Made by a program: the position numbers and the translations under genes. The notes below the pieces were generated by a model, which was given only the letters and a program-made list of their open reading frames with translations, was not told where the DNA came from and did no database searches. From positions 186,603 to 250,602 of the forward strand of contig NW_022985163.1 of NCBI RefSeq assembly GCF_010093535.1: a DNA stretch of 64,000 nt, given 5' to 3'. Positions 1 through 10,648 of the stretch are shown here, in pieces. This DNA comes from Lindgomyces ingoldianus (lineage: Eukaryota; Ascomycota; Dothideomycetes; Pleosporales; Lindgomycetaceae). The stretch's first letter is position 1. Each line of letters opens with the position of its first letter.

Positions 1-146
1 AGCTAGAATAAGCTTTAGTACTAAAGTCTTTACTTAGTAAGGCTGTTAATACTATAAATTAAAGTAAGCTAGCAAAACTAAAGTAAGAGCTACTGCCTTT
101 ATCTGCTATAGCTAAAACTTTTAAAGCTTACGCCTTTTTACCTAAG

Positions 147-507
147 TGTAACGATTCTCGTTCCATCTCGGGTCGCCCGGAACCTATCCGAAGGGTCCCT
201 GTATCGGCTCCGACCCTGACTCAATTCTCATGAATTGTTAGGTCGCCTAGAACCTCTAGAAGGCCCCTGTATCAGCCCCAACCTTAACCTGGCCCTAACT
301 CTGCCCTGCCCCCTGCTGTACTTCTATTCTTTTATGTATTTAGTTGCACCTTGCCTTATAGCTAGCTTAGTAGTTTTCTAATATCCTTTTATATAAGGCC
401 TATAAGTGTTAATAGCATTCCTAGGTTTAGAGTCCCTACGCACTCTTATATGCCTTTAAGTAGATTCTTACTGCATTTAGACCTATTATCTTGCCTACGC
501 TATTATA
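147..507 (+). repeat. LTR of the G1 gypsy family, long variant (361 bp)
   Basis: Begins TGTAACGATTC and ends at a RIPed TATTATA that corresponds to TGTTACA in the other copies. It has the same 361 bp length as the copy at 10649-12873 once the Fot1 insert there is removed. Compared with the 290 bp LTRs of the minus-strand G1 element (40132-40421 and 52673-52962), it carries an extra tandem unit of about 70 bp: 171-240 is repeated from 241. The first 150 bp are hardly touched by RIP, while the rest is TpA-rich. In this orientation it would be the 5' LTR of a plus-strand element. Confidence 0.85.
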
Positions 508-1403
508 TTATATTAGAAAACTTACTTTTACTAGTAATAGCTTTATATAATATTACACTAATTATTTATTTAACTATGTCTAAGCTCTAAGACATGTCTA
601 ATTTAGTTTAAGTTATAATACTTATATACTATTATATTAAACTATTTAGTTTATAGACTAGATCTTATTAACTTTTAGTTAACTAAAGCTTTTAAGTTTA
701 AAACTTTTTATCTTTTATAATTAAAATTACTTTTAGAAAAGTTATAAAAAGTATGCTAAAGTAGAAATCTAAAAACTACTAATAACTTATTAAAATTAAA
801 AGTAACTACTAATGTCTAACTAACTACCTCTTAATTTTAGAATTAAAATACGCTCTAGCTAAGGTAAGCTCTTTAGAGTTAATTAATAATCTATGTTAAT
901 AGCTAAACTTACTTTTATAGCACTTAAAGCTATACTTCTACCTAATTTAAAGTTAACCTTTAGTAGTATATTTATTAATAATTAGATTACTTAATTATAA
1001 GCATAGCTTAAGTAACTAATTTAGCTAAAAACTACTAGTTAACTTTTATTAACTACTAAATTACTTTTAATAACACTCTATACTACTTTTGCTACTCTAA
1101 GTGTAAGAGACTTTTTAAGCACTTTTTAAACTTAGTAAATTTACTTTACTAAACACACACTTAAAATTAAGATCTTTATAAATAGTAAAGAACTTACATT
1201 TAAATAATAGTAAGCTTTTATTATAGATAGACTTAACATTAATTTAGATTACTATTAAAGTAAGCGTGCACACATAGCATTAATATAAGAACACATAGCT
1301 AGTATTGTAAAGAATTATTTAGAGCTAGGATATCTAGCTAAATTAGACTAGTTTTAGTTTAAAAGTGTAGAGGATATAATAAAGCTCTTATAAGCTTATT
1401 TTT
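508..1403 (+). mobile_element. RIPed internal (gag-side) fragment of a G1-family gypsy element
   Basis: Directly follows the LTR. From 508 it matches the reverse complement of the sequence just inside the 5' LTR of G1 (near 52670 downwards), for example the TTAGAAAACTTACTTTTACT stretch, and the match is still visible near 1340 against about 51850. This is the leader plus gag region. No open frame survives, since every frame is full of TAA and TAG from RIP. The match is lost near 1400, where the Helitron-like relic begins. Confidence 0.7.
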
Positions 1404-1570
1404 AGCGGAGCTTGCTCCGCTCCTTTCTGTAGACTTTGGTTTTCTTTAGTTAGGGCTTGGCAGCTAAGAATTACTGCTTTTAGCCTTTTTAGGCTTACAT
1501 AAGCATAAAAACAGCAGATCCTTAGATAATTATTTCCTACGCAAAAACTAAAACTTTGCTGTGTGTGTGT

Positions 1571-4500
1571 TGTCTAATACCTGTCTAATACCTCCTACTA
1601 TAACCTATAACATAGTACCTCTGCTATTTAACGCTAATAAACCTCCCCTACTCTATAATAATTGTTATTACTTTATAGATCTATAGAGAGATAGGACGTT
1701 CCTCTAATAGAAAGTTTAATGTGCGCCCTGCAATACATAAATCTAGGCAAGGAAGCGCCCTACCTAGGGCAGCCCTATACCTCTACTGCTAGCTAAGAGG
1801 CGCGCTCTTACTAATATCACATATGTCGCAAATAACAGACTACAACCCTATATCCTGCTGTTGTCTCCTCTAGTACCCCTATGTTGTTATTATTCTACGC
1901 TATTAGACTAGGCAAATAACATATTTAAAGAAAATAGTAGGTAAAAGACTTTATGTTAAAAGTGTTACTAATTAAAAAGTAAAGTTAACATTTATACTAT
2001 AAATAAGAAACTAGTACACATATTACCTTTTATAAACCTTAGCTTATTAAGCTCCCTTCTTTACAACATTCTTACATAACAGACGCCTTAATAATCTCCC
2101 TAATATAAAATCCCTAGCCTATTAGACAACTTCTTTAATATACTATCTATGCTATTTACTCTAATTAGTTTAAGTATGTAATGTACCTAGAAGCTACTGT
2201 TAACATAAAAAAGGTTTTAGTCTACACCCTCTTAGTTATAGAGAGCAGGTACAAATAAAAACAACCTTAGCAATAGTTTAGATAAAGACATTAACATAGA
2301 TATCTTTCTAAATGCTAAGCGCTGTGCGTATAATTTTCTATCTGCGCCTATACTTATAAATTTTAATAATGTTAAATTTCTTAAAGACTAGGCTATACTA
2401 AAAGTTAATAAGGGCTATATTAACAACTTTTATAAGGGTCTACTTAATATTAAGTTAAATACATGCACTACCTGCAATTAAAGGTAGTTTAACATAGAAT
2501 TAAATTAATAAAGTACTTATAAAAAGTGCGCTACTAATTTACTTAAACATAGACATAAGAAGGAATTTATTCTACTTTAGAAAAATGTAAATAACTTTAA
2601 TTCTAGCCCTTTACTAAACCTTTCTAAGTTAACTACTACTAAAGAGCAACTACTAGCATGCGTACACATTAATATAGAAATAAGGCAGCATTAGGGACAG
2701 CAGTATAAGTACTAGGGCTATATATGCCACTTTGCTGTTAACACTGCTAAGGTGTTCTTACGCCTTCTACTCTTTTCTTGCAATTTAGACATTGTTATCT
2801 TTAAACTAGCTACTACTAAAGAGGAGGATTAAGGTGCAATTAACTGTTAGTTTAAAAAGGAGCACTGCGTGTATTAACCTGTTATAGAACAGTAGCTAAA
2901 CTACTTAATTACTTACTATCCTAGATACACTAACATTACTATTAATAAAAAGGCTTTTAGTTTACTGCTAATAAATAATTACATTAATAACTAACTTTTA
3001 ATTATTAAGACAAATAATAACAGTTTATCTATAGATGTAGCAGATAAAGATAATAATCTAAGGGCTAATACTTTATCTAATACTGCTACATCTGCTGTAG
3101 ATAAAGACGCTAGCAGCACCTATAGTAGGAGCTCTGTATTTAAAGAGATAGACATTAATAAGGTTAAAGAGCCTAAACATAAAGTTGTACCTAACTTTAC
3201 ACCTAATGTTTATAAGTTTAAGATATTAAGGGACTATATTTATTAAATAATAACATAGAAGTTTTTTTTTATAAGTTTTATCTATTAAACTTTAATTTCT
3301 AAATTTAATAGTTGTAAGCTCTTATTTAGCCTTACGTTCCTATCTTTATTTCTATATAGTAAGGCAGAATTTGTATAGCTTTAACTACGTAATGTTAATT
3401 TTCTTAGTTATGTGCGCTACTTTATTTATTATAAAGATAGAAGATTTGCTTAACACCTATGTTTTTAGTTTATAGCATTTAATATGCTTCTTTAGAAGAA
3501 GTCTGCGTCTAAAGCAGGATTCTATGTTAAGCGCGCCTTTAATAGGCAGGAGTTAATAGTAGAAGACATACAGAAGCAATTTACTAGAGAAAATAAAGAG
3601 TAATAAATAGTTAACTTTATTATTTATTTTATAGCTAAAATTTATAGTACTTAGTTGTTGTAAATGCAAGAAGAGAAAAACTTTAAAGTAATAGTATGTC
3701 TAATACCTGTCTAATACCTACAGCGCATATATTAAAACCTAGCAGGTTTAGCAACTTTGTTGTTCTACATTATTTATTACCTTCTTTACTGCTAATTAAC
3801 ACTAGCATAACCTTTTACACTTTATGCAAGAGTTTTCTCTATAGAAAGCTGCTAATGCTAAATAGCGTCTATAATTAGTGTCTACTTTTATGTAAGATAA
3901 CTTATATATTATAGCTTATTACTTTAATTAATGTTTTAAGCTCTTTAAAAAGCATGTAATTAAGCTAAAGTTTAACATTACAGATTAGTAAAATTAGTAT
4001 AAGTAGTAGGGCAGAGAAAGCACACACAGTTATAGTCTCTACTACTGCAGTAACACACCTTATCCTAACAACAAGCTAGGAGAGAACACTACACCCTTTT
4101 CTATTGCTTGCTTAGCAGCGTACTAGGGCTGTTACATCTTAGCAATCTATCTAGAACCTAAGCTGCAGGAGTTAGTAGATAAGAGTTTAGTACTATCCCT
4201 CTTATAGCGCTCTATAACGTTTACATTTAAGAAGCTGTCTAACGTCCTAACACGCTGTTATTTACACTAGTGTTAGACTAGCTATTATTTAAAGGTACAT
4301 AAAAAAATAAAAGAAAAAGTCTGCTAATTTAATACTCTTTAAAAAGTGTAAGAGGTGCTAACATTTACGCATGTAAAAAGAAAGCCTTATAAGCATTTTT
4401 TTACATAATAGAACTATATGCAACTTAACGCCTATTTATGTACCCTTACACTTAGTTAGCGCGCTAATACTAATATATAAGTATGCATAAGTACTACTAG

Positions 4501-7500
4501 AGTTGTTAATTACATAGGCGTGTATGCTTTTAAAGGTAAGACTTAGACATAGACATTTAAGAAGATAGCAGCTTAGGTCTTACTACATATTAAACCTAGC
4601 AATTCTATGCTCTTGTTTGCTATAAAGCTTATAAATAAAGGGCTTAGCGCTTAGAATTATAGTGCTTAGAAGGTTATACATTAGCTATTTTACTTACCTC
4701 TTTATTACTATAGCTAGACTGTTATTATAGTTAATTATTAACTTATTAGTTTACAACTATTTCTTTTTTTCTTCTAAGATTAAGCTTAGTAATAGAGACT
4801 ACTAAAAAACGCAGGAGTAGAGAACTATAATAAGTTTACTATTACAAAAGCCTGTACGCTTATGCAGAAATATCTAGAGTAAGATAGCTCTCTAGACTAT
4901 ATCTGCTACCTAGACTTCCTACTTTATTTTAACTACATTACTAAAAAGTTAAAATGTAGGCTAAGAGCTAAGCTTAAGATTTTAAACTTTTTTTTTTAAT
5001 ATAAGCTTTCTTTTAATTTAGAGAACTTCTTATAAGTTAAGTTAACCTTACACTACTTTTTTTACGCTGCTAATAAGTTATTAGCTATTTATAAAGTTAC
5101 TTATAAAATATTTACTAAAGCTTATAATTATTACTACACTATCTATTTTTATAAGCTAACTAACGCTTACAGTAAACCTAACTTAAAAAAGAACTTAGAT
5201 AATCCTAAGTAAAAAAATATAGTGCTAAAGAAGACTTTATTATTTAATAAGCTTAAGCTATGCTAACTAGAAGAAGACAGAGAAGACATTAATCTAGATG
5301 CCCTTAGTAACTATCTACTTAATTAGGTAAAAGATTAGATAAATTTGTCTTATATTAATCTATACAATCTAGATCTAATAACATATTAGTCTAGGCTAAA
5401 GAGCTGCTATCTAGTTGCTAGAGCTAGGGCGTCTAATACTATGTCTAATACCCTCTAGGTAAAACAGAGATTATTATACAACCTAGTTATAAACTACTTT
5501 ATAGCATATCTTAAACTTTGTTTACTACTGCAGTTGCTTGTTAATTTAGATAGGGTTAGCAGTATAAAACAAACATTTATTATTAATAGTATATCTTTAG
5601 CTCTTAATAACTTAGCTTTATAATATAACATTAGCAACCCTATAATATAATGTGCGCCTACTAGTGTAGCTACATATTTTATATCTAGTTGCACTATTAA
5701 CTCTATATTTTGCATCTTAATTATTAATAAGTACAGACCTTTTTTACTTTTATAAAGAGCAGGTCTTTCCTAGCTTTAAAGCTAACTCTAATAAGTTAAA
5801 TATATTATAATTAATAAAAAATTTATAGTTAGCTTTAGTATACTTAGCTAGATCTATGCTAGGTGTGTGTAGGCGTTTCTAGAGTCTAAGGAGGACTTTA
5901 GTAGCATTAACATTATATTATCTAGCAATTTTAGGCAACTACCCCTAGTTAGCCAGCGGCTGCTGTTTAATTGTACTAATTAGAAATGCTTTATAGAGAC
6001 CTACAGTTAGCACCTGTATAGTTTATTTAACAAGATAATTATACTTAACATTATAATGCAGCAGTAGGGGGACTCTTAGGCTAGGTTTTAGGATGCTCTT
6101 AGGCGTCTTTAAGATAGCGCAAGCACTGCTAACAACTAGATGCTATTTAGTAAGTAATGTTAAGTTTTGCTTTTAGCTAATAAGTGTTGTAGCTTTAACT
6201 TTACTATCTAACTATGCAGTAAATGTTTTAAGGTCTCTACTATAAACTAGCAGTGTATAAGAGACTATAGTAAACCTGTTGTTATTACCTAGGCTAAACA
6301 TAATTACTTTTAGGCTGCTAAAGTAGACGCTTAAAATAGTAGCAACTTACACAGCCTTCTCCTGTTATATGTGGGTGGCTAAGTTATGCTCCTGCATAAT
6401 ATATAGACAGAGGTTAGTCTTGTAAACAGTACTATTAGAGAAGTAGATAATATCCTATAGCCTCTATCTATTATAAGTTCTTGTAAAGAGCCTTTAAAGG
6501 CAGTTCTTATTGCTATCTCTAGGTATAAAGGGCTAGCGCTGTACACTTAGGCAGACAGTAAGGTAGTTATTTCTATGTTTTTTATTAGTTAAGAGTTTTA
6601 TTTCTAGAGGAATGTTATGTCCTGCACGCAGTTTTTAATCTGCTCTATGTAGGCTATAACTATCCACAAGTTACAAGGCTTAAGTCTAGATAAGGCAGTT
6701 ATTTATATTAGTAGTAAAAAAAATTATGCACTAGGTCTTATATATATTGCAGTTTTTTATGTTAAGTTGCTAGATAGGTTAATGTTTAACAAGTATTTCT
6801 TTTTAGATTATTTAAAAGGTAGTAATTTAGAAACTATAAAAAGGCAAAATGTAGATATGTAGCAAAGAATGTAGTAGTTAGTTATAGTAGTAAACTGTAA
6901 TTTTTAACCTGTTTGTCTAATACTTGTCTAATACCTTCTTTACTATTATATTATATCTGTATGCTTAGTAATTTACAAACTAATTTATAGCATAATATAT
7001 TACTTTTATTAGTATAATAGATATAACACAAATTAAAGTTTATAAATTAGAGATTATAATAGTTAGATATAAGTATAGACTTTATATTTAAGTTATTATA
7101 GCTTATTTAAAGTCTTAAGGTTATTCTTTCCCTACTGCTAGTGCTTTTCTAGCTTAAGCATCTTAATAAACTAGGTTAAATCTACAGGCATAACACTATC
7201 TCTACTTTAAATAGTATCTAGCAAGTATTTTACATCCTCTGTTTTAAACTAGTAGGTTTAGAATAAAGTCTAATGTTTAAATGCTATAATTAGTGTGTGT
7301 CTAATACCTTATCTAATACTAAACTTACTTTAGATTATTAAGAAATTTATTATTATAGAGTTTTAAAAGACTAATGCTCTTATTCTAAGCTGCTAATTAA
7401 ATGTTAGTAGTAAAAAAGTAACTACCTAATTATACAACATATAATACTGTTAGAATTACCTGTTTAGCCCTTAAGAAAAGAAGCTTAAAAAAAGGAATTA

Positions 7501-9755
7501 GTAGTTAAAAAAGCTTATTAATAGTAATAAGCTTATAAAAAGCTATAAAGGTAAAATTAAATGCTAGCTTAATAAATATAAACTATGCTTATTAGTTATA
7601 TAGTTAAAGACTTTTCTAGGAACTTACTTAGCACTAGCAGTCTTAAACATTGTTAGCAATGTACAGTAGATACCTAGAAAAGCCTGGACACATCTAGTTT
7701 AGGTAGCGCTGTAAGGTATTAGACAGGTATTAGGCATAGCAGCTAAAATGTACTTACACAGAAGATAGTATTACTTATATGTAAAACATATGTGCTAAAG
7801 TTATGCATTTTAAAAAAAATTGTTTTTTTGTCTGCACTAGCAACTGCATTTACTAGTATAGCTTTAATATATCTTTATTAGCAAAGTTTATCTGCTACTT
7901 CTATGTCTATTATTAGCACTTTAGCTTACATTAGTGCTCTAGCTTATAGACTAAGATTATTTATAAGCTTAAGGCTATTAACATTTATAAGTCCTGTATC
8001 TATAGATTCTTTATCTAGTTAGTAGTGTTAAGGAGGCATAAACTTTTTTAGTAAGTTAAAGAGCCTAGTTTACTAGATAAAGAATGCATGTTTATTACTA
8101 AATTTACTAGGGTCTACACTGCGCGTAATTGCTTTCTAGCTATAGTGTTTACCTTTCTTAAATCTATAACATATTAGCTGCTGTCTAATACCTATCTAAT
8201 ACTATATTAACTTACTAAAGTGCTGTTACTATGTTCTTAGACTAAATGCACAGTTGCAACTCTAGTTTAGACTTCTTATTAATGTTACATTTAGTATCTA
8301 GAAGATGCTAAACTGCTAAGTAGAACTTATTACTTTAGAATTTAAAATAGTATATATTAGTTGTAATATAGTCTAGGTTGCGTTAGGCATTTTCTCTAGT
8401 AAGCTAAGTTTGTTTCTTAAGATTTCTTATAGTAGAAGCATTTATTAAGTATTCTAATAAGCTTTTTTTACACTTTGCTATAGTTATGTAGTAGTAATAG
8501 ATAGGTAATAGATAGCTTAGTAAGAGTTTAAATAGTGTTACACAAAACTAATAAACAAAGTTTATAGTAGTATAGTTAAGGTTGTAAAATTAAGGTTATA
8601 ATAAAGGCTTAAGAAACTAAATTTTTAAAGTAAATAAAGGTAATTACATTATTTAGGCAGCATCTATACTACATAGGCTGTTGCTAAGGTAACAGGCAAA
8701 GCAGCAGTAAGCTATTTAAAAAAATTATATTTCTTTTAAAAATGTTACTTCTACTTATTCTACTATAATGCGTCTAATACTATGTCTAATACTACTTTAT
8801 ATACTAGTTTAAGAGTATTCTACACGCAGATTATAAGAGTTAGTTGTGTAAAAGTTTATATAATTGTTTGCTATAATAAAAATGCAGTAGGAGGGTAAAA
8901 GTAGCAGTAAAAATCTAAGCAAGTTTGTAAAAGTAAAAGTATAGCTTAAAAGTTTGCTATTTAACTTTTAAGACCTTTCTACCTACACTTTTAACACAAC
9001 CTACTATGTAATTGCTCTACTACTTTATTACACTTTTTATAAGCTTCTATTTACTCCTAAAGCTGTTTTTATGCTAATATTATAGCTTAGCAACATGTTG
9101 CACAGCTTTTTTACTTTATTACAACATTTACTTTGTTAAAAATGTCTTACTTTTAACCTGTTTATGTTAATGCTGCTAAGAAGAGTATAATTATAGTATT
9201 AGACATAGTAATAGACACTGCTAATGCATTATAGCTCTCTCTAGAAAGAAGGCTATTGCTACTAAAGCTCCCTACAAAGCTCCTATTCCTAGGCCTAATA
9301 AAGGTAAACGCCCTTTTAAGAAGCCTGCAGTTCTAAAGAGTTTACATCTAAAGCGTGCTAATTTGCCGCCCTTAGAGCGTGTTATGTACAAGAAGACTAG
9401 CATTTAGGTTCTAGCTTAGAAGAGAACTAGTAAGGGCTAGAAGCTTAAGAAGAATAAAAGTTTATTAAATTTTATTTTTACTATCTAATACTTATTACTA
9501 ACTATAAATAGTTGCACTTCTTTAGCAGATTAAGTTTTATTAGTCTAAATAATATAATACTAAGTTTTTCTTTATAATTACTCCCTTCTGCTATCTTGTT
9601 TAGGAGGTTACTTAGGATGTAGCTTAAACTAATAATAAACCTTTCTACTAAAGTAAGTAAGCACTTTATGCATTATAAACAACTGCTAAGTCCTTTATTA
9701 TAACTTTAATAGAATGTAAGTGCTAATATATTAGTATTAGATAAGGTATTAGACT
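1571..9755. repeat. Ten dispersed pairs of the 11 bp motif TGTCTAATACC
   Basis: Pairs lie at 1571-1592, 3697-3718, 5430-5452, 6914-6935, 7298-7320, 7715-7736 (reverse), 8182-8203, 8771-8793, 9195-9217 (reverse) and 9733-9755 (reverse). Within each pair the two copies are direct repeats whose starts are 11-13 bp apart, about one helical turn. The first two pairs are perfect tandem duplications; others have C/T or G/A changes such as CGTCTAATACT. I did not see them in the rest of the window. They flank and separate the Rep/helicase domains and then recur every 380-590 bp downstream of the helicase. The function is unknown; iteron-like protein-binding sites are a possibility. Confidence 0.8.
2380..6860 (+). 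pseudogene. RIP-destroyed Helitron Rep/PIF1-type helicase gene
   Basis: Read through the stops, the plus strand shows the fungal Helitron order. About 2380-3240 holds an N-terminal region with a Cys-rich patch (CTTCN) and a GQQYKY..Y.CHF..NTAKVF..L segment typical of the domain ahead of Rep. About 4430-4720 is the part that follows the HUH region (KKIAA.VLLHI.PSNSML). A Walker A remnant lies at 5549-5581 (LDRVSSIKQTFII, where G-to-A changes explain the lost GGSGKT). Helicase motifs near the C-terminus are at 6653-6790 (AITIHKLQGLSLDKAVIYI, then YALGLIYIAVFYVK). Stops fall where TGG and CAA or CGA codons would be, as expected from RIP. No functional protein can be made. The 11 bp motif pairs at 3697 and 5430 sit in the linkers between these domains. 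Confidence 0.8.
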
Positions 9756-9800
9756 TATTAATTTATAAGCACTTAGCTAGCTGCTATCTATAGCAAGCGC
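6940..9800. other. Unassigned 3' part of the Helitron-like relic
   Basis: AT-rich and RIPed, with no recognisable domain. It contains six of the ten motif pairs. A less damaged stretch at about 9240-9460 reads on the plus strand as a Lys/Pro-rich segment (for example RPNKGKRPFKKPAVLKSLHL) with TAG where TGG would be expected. This suggests a second, unrecognised ORF or captured gene fragment downstream of the helicase. Confidence 0.4.
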
Positions 9801-10099
9801 ATTACTATCTAGGCTTAAGATGTGCAGCTTGTTATTTACATTGCTTAGGATTTTAGCTAGTACTTTAACTTTGCTAATAAGTACTTGTGTAGACAGACCT
9901 ACTAAGAGGTGTTCTTTTGCATAGCATTTATAGGTATATAGGTCTTTACATAGAATTTATAAGAATATAGTTTATAAGTTTTAGTTTGCAGACTACCTTT
10001 TATTATCTGCTCTGCTTATAGTCTTCTTCTATAGGCTTCTTCTAATGCAGTCTTCTTCTCTAGAAAGAGTTTAATAAGTGACTTAAAACAAGCTCCGCT

Positions 10100-10648
10100 T
10101 ATGCATTCATTTATGAACTGTTATAGTATGTCATTACTAGTTAGAAAAAGACTAAGGCATAGTAAACATTCTAGACTTTTAAAATAAATAAAAAAAAGCA
10201 ATTTTTACATTTAAAGCGCGCTTTATTAGTGTAGCTATTAAAAAAAGAGTATTCTAGTTAAATTAGTTTTTCTACTTATAAAAAAAAGCTTTCTTTTAGC
10301 CTATAAGTACTAAATTATAGTTTTAAACATACTTAAGTAAACTTTTTTAAAGCTATAGTAGCCTACCTTATAGCATATAATTTAAAAAAAAAGGACTTAT
10401 AAGAAAGACTTTATTATTTTATCTAAATTAGCTTTAATTAATAAACTACACCTGCTACTCTAATAATTAATAACTACATGTGTAGCATTTAAGTTTAAAG
10501 GACACTGCTAGCAGTGTAAAGAAATACTTAGTAAGGGCACCTAGCTAAATTAGACTAGTTTTAGTTTAAAAAAGTAGAGAACATAATAGCAATACTTATA
10601 CTATAATTACTACTAATAAGAACTATTAGTTTATAAAGAGGGAAGTAG
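10100..10648 (+). mobile_element. 3' internal fragment of the LTR element, ending in a polypurine tract
   Basis: The last 60 bp (AATAAGAACTATTAGTTTATAAAGAGGGAAG) match the sequence just inside the 3' LTR of G1 near 40422-40460, read in reverse complement. They include a purine run immediately before the LTR, as expected for the plus-strand primer site. A segment at about 10505-10590 also resembles 1313-1395 of the left fragment (ACCTAGCTAAATTAGACTAG), so gag-like sequence occurs on both sides of the Helitron-like relic. Most of pol is absent. Confidence 0.5.

Larger units (their letters stand above)
1404..10099 (+). mobile_element. Helitron-like element relic (boundaries tentative)
   Basis: The interval lies between two pieces of G1-family gypsy sequence. 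On the left it opens with the palindrome AGCGGAGCTTGCTCCGCT (1404-1421). On the right an inverted copy of the AGCGGAGCTTG arm lies at about 10089-10099 (CAAGCTCCGCT). Inside it, on the plus strand, is a RIPed Helitron Rep/helicase gene (separate entry). From 1571 to 9755 there are ten pairs of an 11 bp motif (separate entry). Whether the palindrome arms are the true ends is inference. Helitrons usually end in a hairpin close to CTRR, and Helentron-like types have short inverted termini, but no clean target site could be proved here. Confidence 0.6.

Noticed and set aside
3696..3878. 60-codon open frame on the plus strand
   Set aside because: Begins inside a motif pair in RIPed DNA and has no domain; chance.
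5494..5715. 73-codon open frame on the minus strand
   Set aside because: Antisense to the helicase Walker A region of the Helitron relic; chance.
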